A stretch of DNA of 64,000 bases from Streptomyces capillispiralis. GTDB lineage: Bacteria; Actinomycetota; Actinomycetes; Streptomycetales; Streptomycetaceae. The translations under genes were made by a program, and so were the position numbers. Position 1 is the stretch's first letter. Each line of letters begins with the position of its first letter. The notes under the pieces were generated by a model that made no database searches, was not told the origin of the DNA, and saw only the letters and a program-made list of their open reading frames with translations. The stretch lies in contig NZ_VIWV01000001.1 of the NCBI RefSeq assembly GCF_007829875.1, positions 6,832,001-6,896,000 on the forward strand, given 5' to 3'. Shown piece after piece: positions 41,280 through 50,020 of the stretch.

Positions 41280-42443
41280 TTGAGATTTCTGCACACGTCG
41301 GACTGGCACCTCGGCCGGTCCTTCCACCGGGTCGGCATGCTCGGTGCCCAGGCCGAGTTCATCGGTCACCTCGTCACCACCGTGCGTGAGCGCGCCGTGG
41401 ACGCGGTGGTCGTGTCGGGAGACGTGTACGACCGTGCCGTGCCGCCGCTCGCCGCGGTCGAGCTGTTCGACGACGCCCTGCACCGCCTCGCCGGCCTCGG
41501 CGTGCCGACGGTGATGATCTCCGGGAACCACGACTCGGCCCGCCGGCTCGGCGTCGGCGCCGGCCTCATGGGGCGCGCCGGCATCCACCTGCGGACCGAA
41601 CCGTCCGCGTGCGGCACACCCGTGGTGCTGTCCGACCGCCACGGTGACGTCGCCTTCTACGGGCTGCCCTATCTCGAACCGGGCCTGGTGAAGGACGAGT
41701 TCGGGGTGGAGAAGGCCGGTCACGAGGCGGTGCTGGCCGCCGCCATGGACCGGGCCCGCGCCGACCTCGCCGCCCGCCCGCCCGGCACCCGTTCCGTCGT
41801 CCTCGCGCACGCCTTCGTCACCGGCGGCGAACCCAGCGACAGCGAGCGGGACATCACCGTCGGCGGCGTGGCCGCCGTGCCCGCCGGGGTCTTCGACGGC
41901 GTCGACTACGTGGCGCTCGGCCATCTCCACGGCTGCCAGACCCTCACCGAACGCGTCCGCTACTCCGGCTCCCCGCTGCCGTACTCCTTCTCCGAGGCCG
42001 GCCACCGCAAGACCATGTGGCTGGTCGACCTGGCCGCCGACGGCGCCGTCACCGCCGAGCGCGTCGACTGCCCCGTGCCGCGCCCGCTCGCCCGGATCCG
42101 CGGCACCCTGGAGGACCTGCTCGCCGATCCGGCGCTCACGCGGCACGAGGCGGCGTGGGTCGAGGCGACCCTCACCGACCCGGTCCGCCCGGCCGACCCC
42201 ATGGCCCGGCTCACCGAGCGCTTCCCGCACACCCTCAGCCTCGTCTTCGACCCGGAGCGGACCGCCGAGGACCCGCAGGCCTCCTACGCCCGCCGCCTCG
42301 CCGGCCGCGACGACCGGCAGATCGCCGAGGACTTCGTCAGCCATGTGCGCGGCACCGGCCCCGACGCGCGTGAACGCGACGTGCTGCGGGACGCCTTCGA
42401 CGCGGTCCGCGCGGACGACGCGGTCCGGGAGGTGGCGCGGTGA
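41280..42443 (+). CDS. sbcD: SbcD exonuclease subunit
   Basis: A 387-residue calcineurin-like metallophosphoesterase, the nuclease half of the SbcCD (Mre11-Rad50-like) complex that cleaves hairpins and blocked DNA ends. The metal motifs are in order: SDWHLGR near residue 7, VVSGDVYDRA near 45, ISGNHDSARR near 80, HAFVTGG near 180 and YVALGHLHG near 215. The TTG start is fixed by the invariant MRFLHTSDWHLG beginning. The stop overlaps the sbcC GTG (GTGA). Confidence 0.97.
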   Translation: MRFLHTSDWHLGRSFHRVGMLGAQAEFIGHLVTTVRERAVDAVVVSGDVYDRAVPPLAAVELFDDALHRLAGLGVPTVMISGNHDSARRLGVGAGLMGRAGIHLRTEPSACGTPVVLSDRHGDVAFYGLPYLEPGLVKDEFGVEKAGHEAVLAAAMDRARADLAARPPGTRSVVLAHAFVTGGEPSDSERDITVGGVAAVPAGVFDGVDYVALGHLHGCQTLTERVRYSGSPLPYSFSEAGHRKTMWLVDLAADGAVTAERVDCPVPRPLARIRGTLEDLLADPALTRHEAAWVEATLTDPVRPADPMARLTERFPHTLSLVFDPERTAEDPQASYARRLAGRDDRQIAEDFVSHVRGTGPDARERDVLRDAFDAVRADDAVREVAR

Positions 42444-45433
42444 GGCTGCACCGGCTGGACATCACCGCCTTCGGGCCGTTCGGCAGCACCCAGAGCGTCG
42501 ACTTCGGCGACCTCTCCGCCGCCGGCCTGTTCCTGCTGCACGGCCCCACCGGCGCCGGCAAGACCTCCGTACTGGACGCCGTCTGCTACGCGCTGTACGG
42601 CTCCGTCCCCGGGGCCCGGCAGAGCGGCCAGGGCACGACGCTGCGCAGCGACCACGCCGCCCCGGCGACCCGCACCCAGGTCACCCTCGACCTGACCGTC
42701 GCCGGACGCCGCCTGGAGATCACCCGGCAACCGCCCTGGGAACGGCCGAAGAAGCGCGGCACCGGCACCACCACGGACAAGGCGCAGACCTGGCTGCGCG
42801 AACGCGAGGCGGCCTCGGGCACCTGGAAGGACCTCAGCCGCTCGCACCAGGAGATCGGCGAGGAGATCACCCAGCTCCTCGGCATGAGCCGCGAGCAGTT
42901 CTGCCAGGTCGTCCTGCTGCCCCAGGGCGACTTCGCGCGCTTCCTGCGCGCCGACGCCGAGGCCCGCGGCAGGCTGCTGGGCCGCCTCTTCGACACCCGC
43001 CGCTTCGCCGACGTGGAAAAGCGCCTCGCCGAGCAGCGCCGGGCCGCCGAGTCCCGGGTCCGCGACGGCGACGCCGACCTGCTGGCCGACGCGCACCGGA
43101 TGCAGCAGGCCGCGGGCGACACCATGGAGCTGCCCGAGCTGGCGCCCGGCGATCCGGGACTGGCCGAGGCGGTGCTCGCCGCGGCCGCCGTCGCCCGCAG
43201 CACCGCGCGGGAGCGGCTCACCGCCGCCCACTGCCGCCTCGCCACCGCCGAGTCCGCCCTGACCGTCGCCGACCGGACTCTGGAGGACACACGCGAACGG
43301 GACCGTCTGCAACGGCGGTTCGCCGAGGCGCGGGAGCGGGCGGCACGGCTCCAGGAGCGCTCCGGTGCCCACCGGGAGGCGCGGACCCGGATGGAGCGGG
43401 CCCGCAAGGCCGAGACCGTCGCCCCCGCCCTGGAGCTGCGGGACTCCGCCGACGCCGAGCACCGGCGCGCGGCCGGCGCGGAGCAGCGCGCGCGGGCTCT
43501 TCTCCCGGCGTCCCTCGCGGACGCGGGACCGGCCGGGCTCGCCGCCGCCGCCCGCCGGGCCGCCGAGGAACTGGGCGGGCTGGAGTCGGCCCGCCGCGCC
43601 GAGCGGCGGCTGACGGAACTCCTCGCCGAGCGCGCCGACCTGGACCGCCGGGAACGCGCGGACGAAGAGGTGCGGGAGGACGCCGAGGCCTGGCTCGCGG
43701 ACTGGGAGCAGACCCGCGCCGGCATCCAGGCCCGCATCGAGTCCGCCCAGCAGGCCGCCACCCGCGCCGGTGAACTCGCCGTGCGGCGCGACCCCGCGCG
43801 GCAGCGGCTGGACGCCGCGCGCACGCGCGACCGGCTGGCCGAGGACACCGGGACGGCCGCCGAACAGGCCCGGGCCGCCCGGGAACGGGCGCTCGCGGCC
43901 CAGCAGCACTGGCTCGACCTCAAGGAACGGCGCCTGAACGGCATCGCCGCCGAACTGGCCGCCGGCCTCACCGACGGTGAGCCCTGCGCGGTCTGCGGCG
44001 CCACCGACCACCCCGCCCCCGCCCGCAAGGTCGACGGGCACGTCGACCGCGAGACGGAGGAGCGCGCCCTCGCCGACTACCGGCGCGCGGACGAGCGGCG
44101 CGCCGAGGACGAGCGGCGGCTCGGCGTCGTACGGGAGGCGCTGGCCGCCGCGAGCGCGGAGGCCGGGGACGCGGCGACCGAACAGCTCGCCCGCGCGGTC
44201 GAGGAACTGGAGCGGGAGTACGCGCGGGCACGGGACGCCGCCTCCGTGCTGCACTCCGCGCAGGAACAGCTGCGCCGCGCGGAGCACGAGCACGAGGCGC
44301 GGACCGCCGCCCAGCGCGAGGCCGCGGTCCGGGCCGCCTCCCGTGTGGGCCGGCGGGAGCGGCTGGACCAGGAGCACCGCACCCTGGCCGAAGAGCTGAC
44401 CCGGGCGCGGGGGGACGCCCCCAGCGTGGCCGCGCGCGCCGAGCAGCTGGAACAGGGGGTCGCGCGGCTCACGGAAGCCGCCGACGCCGCCCGCGCCGCC
44501 GAGGAAGCGGCCCAGCGGCTCAAGGCCGCCGACGCCCGGCTCGCCGACGCCGCCTTCCGGGCCGGCTTCGACACCCCGCAGGCCGCCGCCGACGCCCTCC
44601 TGGACGACGCCGGCCACCGTGAACTCCAGCGGCGCCTGGACGCCTGGCAGCACGAGGAGGCCGCCGTACGGGCCGTCCTCGCCGAACCGGAGACCGCGGC
44701 CGCCGCCCAGCTGCCGCCCGCCGACCTCGCCGCCGCGCAGCGGGCCGCCGAGGACGCGGCCCGCCGGGTGCGCGAGGCGGCCTCCGCGCGCGACGCCGCC
44801 GCCCGGCGCTGCGCCGAACTCGACCGGCTCTCCGCGCGGGCCGCCGCCGCGGTGCGCCGGCTCGGCCCGCTGCGCGAGGAGTACGACCGGGTGGCCCGCA
44901 TGGCCGGCCTCACCGCGGGCACCTCGGCGGACAACGAACGCAGGATGCGGCTGGAGTCCTATGTCCTCGCCGCCCGGCTGGAGCAGGTGGCCGCCGCCGC
45001 GACCGCGCGGCTGCACCGCATGTCGTCCGGCCGGTACACCCTCGTCCACTCCGACGACCGCACCGGCCGCGGCCGCAGCGGCCTCGGTCTGCACGTCGTC
45101 GACGCCTGGACCGGTCGGGAGCGCGACACCGCGACCCTCTCGGGCGGCGAGACCTTCTTCGCCTCCCTCGCCCTCGCGCTCGGCCTCGCGGACGTCGTCA
45201 CCGACGAGGCGGGCGGGGTGCGGCTGGACACCCTCTTCATCGACGAGGGCTTCGGCAGCCTCGACGACCAGACCCTCGACGAGGTGCTCGACGTCCTCGA
45301 CTCGCTCCGCGAGCGCGACCGCAGCGTCGGCATCGTCAGCCACGTCGCCGATCTGCGGCGGCGGATCCACGCCCAGCTGGAGGTCGTCAAGGGACGGACC
45401 GGTTCCGTGCTGCGGCAGCGCGGGATCCGGTGA
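42440..45433 (+). CDS. sbcC: SbcC exonuclease ATPase subunit
   Basis: A 997-residue SMC-like ATPase. Walker A is LLHGPTGAGKTSVLDAV near residues 33-45. Two long Ala/Arg/Glu-rich coiled coils flank the zinc hook CAVCGATDHP at residues 516-519. The C-terminal half-ATPase has the signature TLSGGETFFASLALALGLAD near 900 and Walker B LFIDEGFGSLDDQTLDEVL near 933. It forms the DNA-end-tethering and processing complex with SbcD. Both cistrons are coupled by a four-base overlap, and a 58-residue frame is coupled in the same way at the 3-prime end. Confidence 0.97.
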   Translation: MRLHRLDITAFGPFGSTQSVDFGDLSAAGLFLLHGPTGAGKTSVLDAVCYALYGSVPGARQSGQGTTLRSDHAAPATRTQVTLDLTVAGRRLEITRQPPWERPKKRGTGTTTDKAQTWLREREAASGTWKDLSRSHQEIGEEITQLLGMSREQFCQVVLLPQGDFARFLRADAEARGRLLGRLFDTRRFADVEKRLAEQRRAAESRVRDGDADLLADAHRMQQAAGDTMELPELAPGDPGLAEAVLAAAAVARSTARERLTAAHCRLATAESALTVADRTLEDTRERDRLQRRFAEARERAARLQERSGAHREARTRMERARKAETVAPALELRDSADAEHRRAAGAEQRARALLPASLADAGPAGLAAAARRAAEELGGLESARRAERRLTELLAERADLDRRERADEEVREDAEAWLADWEQTRAGIQARIESAQQAATRAGELAVRRDPARQRLDAARTRDRLAEDTGTAAEQARAARERALAAQQHWLDLKERRLNGIAAELAAGLTDGEPCAVCGATDHPAPARKVDGHVDRETEERALADYRRADERRAEDERRLGVVREALAAASAEAGDAATEQLARAVEELEREYARARDAASVLHSAQEQLRRAEHEHEARTAAQREAAVRAASRVGRRERLDQEHRTLAEELTRARGDAPSVAARAEQLEQGVARLTEAADAARAAEEAAQRLKAADARLADAAFRAGFDTPQAAADALLDDAGHRELQRRLDAWQHEEAAVRAVLAEPETAAAAQLPPADLAAAQRAAEDAARRVREAASARDAAARRCAELDRLSARAAAAVRRLGPLREEYDRVARMAGLTAGTSADNERRMRLESYVLAARLEQVAAAATARLHRMSSGRYTLVHSDDRTGRGRSGLGLHVVDAWTGRERDTATLSGGETFFASLALALGLADVVTDEAGGVRLDTLFIDEGFGSLDDQTLDEVLDVLDSLRERDRSVGIVSHVADLRRRIHAQLEVVKGRTGSVLRQRGIR

Positions 45434-45606
45434 CGGCCGCCACCGCCCCGGCCCTCGCCCAACTCGGCCACCACGTCACGGAGATGCTCGGCGGGTTCGC
45501 GTACGGGGTGCGTGAGGGCTTCGCGTACGGGACCCCGCGGGGCGGCGAGCGCCGTGCGCCCGCTCCGCTGACGGCACCGGTGGGCTCCGGCGACTGCGGT
45601 TGCTGA
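45430..45606 (+). CDS. 58-residue unknown protein coupled to sbcC
   Basis: GTG 45430 overlaps the sbcC stop by four bases (GTGA), the same arrangement as sbcD-sbcC. The product reads VTAATAPALAQLGHHVTEML, then GGFAYGVREGFAYGTPRGGE, and ends GSGDCGC. It has an internal GFAYG repeat, two Cys at the very end and no membrane segment. I do not recognise a family. The coupling argues for a real gene of the sbcDC operon. It could also be a small structural or redox-active peptide or a decayed remnant. Confidence 0.5.
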   Translation: MTAATAPALAQLGHHVTEMLGGFAYGVREGFAYGTPRGGERRAPAPLTAPVGSGDCGC

Positions 45607-45637
45607 ACCCCCGGCTCCGGTACGGGAGTCGACCCGA

Positions 45638-45643
45638 TAGGTT
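45638..45643 (+). promoter_or_regulatory. -10 hexamer TAGGTT, leaderless type
   Basis: TAGGTT, six bases, then ATG 45650. Confidence 0.55.
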
Positions 45644-45649
45644 CTGCGC

Positions 45650-46162
45650 ATGGTGCGATACGCGGAGCCGGGCACGGTGGAGTGGGTGGAGTCGGGCGGC
45701 GGGCCGCTCATCGCGGTGCCGGAGGCCGTCCTGCCGTTCTGGACGGGCGCCGACGGCGAGGAGACGGCCTCGGACTACGACCGGGCCTGCGAAGTGGACG
45801 GACTTGTCGGACTCCTCCCGGTCGGCGACTCCACGGCGCTGGTCCTGGGCGACGAGCCCGCCCCGACCGCCTTCCTCCCCGAGCACGGCACCCTCGTCCG
45901 GTGCGTCGCCGGACACTCGGAGGCGGAGGTCCTGGCGAGCGTCCCGGAGGCGCTGCACACCGCACCGTGGGGGCCCGAGACGCCCTACGAGGTCCGGGGC
46001 GACCTCATCCTGTTCGACGCGGCCTGGCCCGGCGACCGGTCCACCGGCACGGACCACGTACGGCTCGCCCTCGCACCCGGCCGGTACGCGGTCCGGGCGG
46101 CCGAGGTGCAGCCGGGCCCGGAGACCTGGCTGGTGCTCGTCCGGTTCCGCGCGCTGACCTGA
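45650..46162 (+). CDS. Imm21-family immunity protein
   Basis: A 170-residue cytoplasmic protein that starts VEWVESGGGPLIAVPEAVLP and continues FWTGADG, the N-terminal pattern of immunity protein family 21. It then has YDRACEVDGLVGLLPVG and a final LVLVRFRAL strand. Imm21 proteins are named from polymorphic toxin loci (family knowledge). No toxin or secretion gene lies beside it, so it is either an orphan immunity gene or has a housekeeping role. Leaderless promoter; a palindromic hairpin follows eight bases after the stop. Confidence 0.8.
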   Translation: MVRYAEPGTVEWVESGGGPLIAVPEAVLPFWTGADGEETASDYDRACEVDGLVGLLPVGDSTALVLGDEPAPTAFLPEHGTLVRCVAGHSEAEVLASVPEALHTAPWGPETPYEVRGDLILFDAAWPGDRSTGTDHVRLALAPGRYAVRAAEVQPGPETWLVLVRFRALT

Positions 46163-46490
46163 TCCCCGACCGGGGCCGGCCGGCCCCGGCGGCGCCGGGC
46201 ACGCGGTGGCCCGGCGGCTCGCCGTACCACCCCGTGCCGCACGACGCCGCCCCGGGGCGCCGACGGCGTCGAGAAGGTGACCGCCTCCGTGCGCGCCGCC
46301 CTCGGCGCCCCCGGCCACCGCCCCCCTCACCGGCGACGCCCACGAGGCCGTGGCCGGCCGCTGGGGCGGGCCCGGCGACCCCGCCCGCCTCATCACACGG
46401 GCGGCCACGGACGAGGCGGACCGGATCAGCGGCCGGGTCAGCGACTGCGAGAGCGGCTTCCGGCGTCGACGGCGGCGGTGCCGGTCCGGC
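46163..46490. other. Gap without a convincing gene
   Basis: Apart from the hairpin at 46170-46189 this stretch shows short GC-biased runs in two different frames (VTASVRAAL near 46277, then LTGDAHEAVAGRWGG near 46325 in another frame), as if from a frame-shifted gene remnant. I cannot name a parent family. Confidence 0.35.
46170..46189 (+). terminator. 20-base palindromic hairpin
   Basis: CCGGGGCCGG followed by its exact complement CCGGCCCCGG. It lies eight bases after the Imm21 stop. Confidence 0.65.
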
Positions 46491-48179
46491 TCACAGCGCC
46501 GACAGCTCGTCCACCAGGTCGTCCAGACCCAGGGAGCCCTGGGAGAGCGCGGCCATGTGCCAGGCCTTGAGGTCGAACGCGTCGCCGTGCCGCGCGCGGG
46601 CGTTCTCCCGGCCCAGCAGCCACGCCCGCTCGCCGAGCTTGTAGCCGATGGCCTGGCCCGGGATCGTCAGATAGCGGGTCAGCTCGCTCTCCACGAAGTC
46701 CGCCGGACGGCTGCTGTGCGCCCCGAAGAACTCCTCCGCCAGCTCCGGCGTCCAGCGCTCACCCGGGTGGAACGGCGAGTCCGCCGGGATCTCCAGCTCC
46801 AGGTGCATGCCGATGTCGACGATGACCCGCGCCGCCCGCATCATCTGCGCGTCCAGATAGCCCAGCCGCTCCTCCGCGTCCGCGAGGAAGCCGAGCTCGT
46901 CCATCAGCCGCTCCGCGTACAGCGCCCAGCCCTCGGCGTTCGCGCTGACCCCGCCCACGGAGGCCTGGTAGCGGGAGAGGTCCTCGGACACGTGCACCCA
47001 CTGCGCCAGCTGGAGGTGATGGCCGGGGACGCCCTCGTGGTACCAGGTGGAGACCAGGTCGTAGACCGGGAAGCGGGTCAGGCCCATCGTGGGCAGCCAG
47101 GTGCAGCCCGGCCGGGAGAAGTCCTCCGACGGGGGCGTGTAGTACGGCGCCGCCGCGCTGCCCGCCGGGGCGATCCGCGACTCCACCCTGCGCACCCGCT
47201 CGGCGAGGTCGAAGTGCGTGCCGTCCAGCGACTCGATCGCCCGGTCCATCACGCCCTGGAGCCAGTCGCGGACCTCGTCGACGCCCTCGATGTGCCGGCC
47301 GTGCTCGTCGAGGTGCGCCAGCGCCACCCACGGCGTCGCGGCGCCGGGCAGGATCTTCTCGGCCTCCTCGCGCATCTCGCCGAGCAGCCGGTGGTACTCG
47401 GACCAGCCGTACGCGTAGGCCTCGTCCAGATCGAGGTCGGTGCCGTTGTAGTAGCGGGCCCAGCGGGCGTAGCGCTCCCGGCCCACGGTGTCCGGGGCAT
47501 CCTCGACGGCCGGCGCGTACACGTCGCGCATCCAGTCCCGCAGCTCCACCACGGCCGCGGTCGCCGCGCGGGCGCCCTCGTCCAGTTCGCCGCGCAGCGC
47601 GTCCGGGCCCGCGGCGGCGAACTCCTCGAACCAGCCGCGGCCCTCACCGGTGTCCGCCCACTCGGAGAGCTGCCCGACGAAGGTCCGCGTCGGGCGCGGA
47701 GCCGCGTACAGCTTGCGCTCCAGGCCGAGTGCGAGCGACTCGCGGTAGCCCGCCAGCGCGGTGGGCACCGCGCGCAGCCGCTCGGCGATCGCCGCCCAGT
47801 CCTCGTCCGTCTCGGCCGGCGTCACGGTGAACACCTCGCGCACCGAGTGCGCGACCGTGCCCAGGTTGCCGACCGCGCGCAGGTGTTCGTCGGCCTCGTG
47901 CACGGCCAGTTCCGCGGTGAGCCGCTCGCGCAGCAGCCGGGCGCAGCGGCGCTCGATGCCGCTGTCCGCGCCGGGCAGCCGCTCGGCCTCGTCGAGCCGT
48001 GCGAGGGTGGCCCGCTGGAGCTCGGCGAGCGCCTCCTGTCCGGCGGGCGAGAGGTCGGGCAGCCGGGAGGAGCTCTCCTTCACTCCGAGGTACGTTCCGG
48101 TGACCGGGTCGAGGGCGATGAGCTCGTCGACGTAGGCGTCGGCGACCTGACGGGGAAGGGCGCTGTTGGTCTGTGACAT
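46491..48179 (-). CDS. DUF885 family peptidase-like protein
   Basis: A 562-residue cytoplasmic protein of the DUF885 group (M1/thermolysin-like gluzincin clan). The zinc motif is WYHEGVPGHHLQLAQW near residue 380, with the HExxGHH-like variant (HEGVPGHH), and downstream NAEGWALYAERLMDE supplies the glutamate ligand. The long N-terminal half is helical. There is no signal peptide, so it probably trims peptides inside the cell. ATG 48179 was chosen; ATG 48188 is in frame too but lacks room for a ribosome site. The stop of the Lrp-type gene lies 32 bases upstream on the same strand. Confidence 0.9.
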   Translation of the reverse strand: MSQTNSALPRQVADAYVDELIALDPVTGTYLGVKESSSRLPDLSPAGQEALAELQRATLARLDEAERLPGADSGIERRCARLLRERLTAELAVHEADEHLRAVGNLGTVAHSVREVFTVTPAETDEDWAAIAERLRAVPTALAGYRESLALGLERKLYAAPRPTRTFVGQLSEWADTGEGRGWFEEFAAAGPDALRGELDEGARAATAAVVELRDWMRDVYAPAVEDAPDTVGRERYARWARYYNGTDLDLDEAYAYGWSEYHRLLGEMREEAEKILPGAATPWVALAHLDEHGRHIEGVDEVRDWLQGVMDRAIESLDGTHFDLAERVRRVESRIAPAGSAAAPYYTPPSEDFSRPGCTWLPTMGLTRFPVYDLVSTWYHEGVPGHHLQLAQWVHVSEDLSRYQASVGGVSANAEGWALYAERLMDELGFLADAEERLGYLDAQMMRAARVIVDIGMHLELEIPADSPFHPGERWTPELAEEFFGAHSSRPADFVESELTRYLTIPGQAIGYKLGERAWLLGRENARARHGDAFDLKAWHMAALSQGSLGLDDLVDELSAL

Positions 48180-48211
48180 GCGGACCATCCTGATACGCGG
48201 CCCGCCGCACG

Positions 48212-48703
48212 TCACCCGGTTTGAGCCGAGGGCGAAGGCGGCAGCACCGGCCCGCAGTCCCACTGCTGGAAGATCAGCCGGGTCTCCACGCGCGCCACCT
48301 CGCGCCGGGCCGTGAACTCGTCGAGCACCAGCCGCTGCAGATCCGTCATGTCCGCGACCGCGACATGCACCAGATAGTCGTCGGGGCCGGTCAGGTGGAA
48401 CACCGTCAGGGACTCCGGCAACGCCCGGATCCGCTCCACGAACGGTCCCACCAGCTCCCGCCGGTGCGGTCTGACCTGAACCGACAGCAGCGCCTGGAGA
48501 CCCCGGCCGAGCTTGGCCGGATCCAGTTCCAGCCGGTGCCCGAGGATCACGCCGGAGCGGCGCAGCCGGGTCACCCGGTCCAGACAGGTCGACGGAGCGA
48601 CCCCGACCTGCGCGGCGAGGTCCCGGTAGGTCGTCCGGGCGTCGTTCTGCAACAGCCGCAGCAGAAGGAGGTCCACCGGATCGAGTACGACGGATTCGGC
48701 CAC
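48212..48703 (-). CDS. Lrp/AsnC family regulator
   Basis: A 163-residue feast/famine regulator: HTH at residues 10-60 (LDPVDLLLLRLLQNDART, VGVAPSTCLDRVTRLRRSGV), then the RAM ligand-binding domain (FHLTGPDDYLVHVAVADM near 110). The GTG 48703 start follows AACGTA-complement TACGTT by six bases. It is divergent from a PLP-dependent sulfur-amino-acid enzyme gene with a symmetric site between, so amino-acid-responsive control of that gene is likely. Confidence 0.92.
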   Translation of the reverse strand: MAESVVLDPVDLLLLRLLQNDARTTYRDLAAQVGVAPSTCLDRVTRLRRSGVILGHRLELDPAKLGRGLQALLSVQVRPHRRELVGPFVERIRALPESLTVFHLTGPDDYLVHVAVADMTDLQRLVLDEFTARREVARVETRLIFQQWDCGPVLPPSPSAQTG

Positions 48704-48709
48704 CGGCCG

Positions 48710-48715
48710 AACGTA
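48710..48715 (-). promoter_or_regulatory. -10 hexamer TACGTT of the Lrp-type gene, leaderless type
   Basis: On the minus strand TACGTT, six bases, GTG 48703. It decides the start. Confidence 0.5.
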
Positions 48716-48732
48716 GCACGGGCTCCCGACGC

Positions 48733-48754
48733 GGTGAACCGTTCTGTGTTCACC
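48733..48754. promoter_or_regulatory. Predicted Lrp operator
   Basis: GGTGAAC (48733-48739), eight bases, GTTCACC (48748-48754), a perfect inverted repeat in the 60-bp divergent gap. It ends nine bases before ATG 48764 and lies close to the -10 of the regulator gene, so it could control both. Confidence 0.6.
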
Positions 48755-48763
48755 CTTCCGTCC

Positions 48764-49951
48764 ATGGACATGGGCATGGAAACGCGACGCACCACCAGAG
48801 CACTCGCCACCGAAGCCGTGCACGCGGGCCGGGACGACCTCGCCGGCCTGGGACTGCACGCCCCGCCGATCGACCTGTCCACCACCTACCCCTCCTACGA
48901 CAGCCGCGGCGAGGCCGCCCGGATCGACGCCTTCGCCACCACCGGCGCCGAGCCGGAGGGCCCGCCCGTCTACGGGCGGCTCGGCAACCCGACCGTCGCC
49001 CGCTTCGAGACCGCCCTGGCCCGTCTGGAGGGCACCGAGTCGGCGGTCGCGTTCGCCAGCGGCATGGCCGCCCTCAGCGCCGTCCTGCTGGTGCGCGGCT
49101 CCATGGGACTGCGGCACGTCGTCGCCGTCCGCCCGCTGTACGGGTGCAGCGACCATCTGCTGACCGCCGGACTGCTCGGCTCCGAGGTGACCTGGACCGA
49201 TCCGGCCGGGGTCGCCGACGCGCTGCGCCCGGACACCGGTCTGGTGCTGGTGGAGTCCCCGGCCAACCCGACGCTCGCCGAGATCGACCTGCGGGCCGTC
49301 GCCCACGCCTGCGGCTCCGTGCCGCTGCTCGTCGACAACACCTTCGCCACCCCGGTGCTGCAGCGCCCGGCCGAGCAGGGGGCGCGGCTGGTGCTGCACA
49401 GCGCCACCAAGTACCTGGGCGGCCACGGGGACGTGCTGGCGGGCGTGGTGGCCTGCGACGAGGAGTTCGCCGGGCGGCTGCGCCAGGTGCGCTTCGCCAC
49501 CGGCGGAGTGCTGCACCCGCTGGCCGGCTATCTGCTGCTGCGCGGCCTGTCGACGCTGCCGGTGCGGGTGCGGGCCGCCTCGGCCAACGCCGCCGAACTC
49601 GCCGCGCGGCTCGCCGCCGACCCGCGCGTGGCCCGCGTCCACTACCCGCGCGTCGGCGGTGCGATGGTCTCCTTCGAGGTGCACGGCGACCCGCACGAGG
49701 TGATCGCCGCCGTACGGCTGATCACTCCGGCCGTCAGCCTCGGCAGCGTGGACTCCCTCATCCAGCACCCGGCGTCCATCAGCCACCGCATCGTCGACGC
49801 CGACGACCGCAGGGACGCCGGGGTGAGCGACCGGCTGCTGCGGCTCTCGGTCGGCCTGGAGGACGTCGAGGACCTGTGGGCCGATCTGGACGCGGCCCTG
49901 GGGGAGCGGGCCGGGACGCCCGCGCGCCCCGAGACGCTGGTCCAGGGCTGA
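48764..49951 (+). CDS. PLP-dependent Cys/Met metabolism enzyme (gamma-lyase or gamma-synthase type)
   Basis: A 395-residue fold-type I enzyme of the trans-sulfuration family. It has ATEAVHAGRDDLAGLG at the start, the YGRLGNPTVARFETALARLE block near residue 80, and VESPANPTLAEIDL and VDNTFATPVLQRP near 165-195. The PLP lysine is in LHSATKYLGGHGDVLAGVV near 215. Methionine gamma-lyase, cystathionine gamma-lyase and gamma-synthase cannot be separated by eye. The tail is shortened between residues 290 and 310 relative to the family. ATG 48764 precedes two further in-frame ATGs. Confidence 0.9.
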   Translation: MDMGMETRRTTRALATEAVHAGRDDLAGLGLHAPPIDLSTTYPSYDSRGEAARIDAFATTGAEPEGPPVYGRLGNPTVARFETALARLEGTESAVAFASGMAALSAVLLVRGSMGLRHVVAVRPLYGCSDHLLTAGLLGSEVTWTDPAGVADALRPDTGLVLVESPANPTLAEIDLRAVAHACGSVPLLVDNTFATPVLQRPAEQGARLVLHSATKYLGGHGDVLAGVVACDEEFAGRLRQVRFATGGVLHPLAGYLLLRGLSTLPVRVRAASANAAELAARLAADPRVARVHYPRVGGAMVSFEVHGDPHEVIAAVRLITPAVSLGSVDSLIQHPASISHRIVDADDRRDAGVSDRLLRLSVGLEDVEDLWADLDAALGERAGTPARPETLVQG

Positions 49952-49963
49952 GGCCCGGCGCAC

Positions 49964-50004
49964 ACGGCGATCGGCCCGGCGGGACACGCCGGGCCGATCG
50001 CCGT
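49964..50004. terminator. Perfect 18-bp-stem bidirectional terminator
   Basis: The left arm ACGGCGATCGGCCCGGCG pairs with the right arm at 49987-50004 around GGACA. It lies between convergent genes. Confidence 0.9.
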
Positions 50005-50020
50005 CCGTGGGAGCGGGGGC

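Noticed and set aside
45430..45606. 58-residue ORF as a RiPP precursor
   Set aside because: No modification enzymes, protease or transporter lie nearby. Coupling to sbcC points elsewhere.
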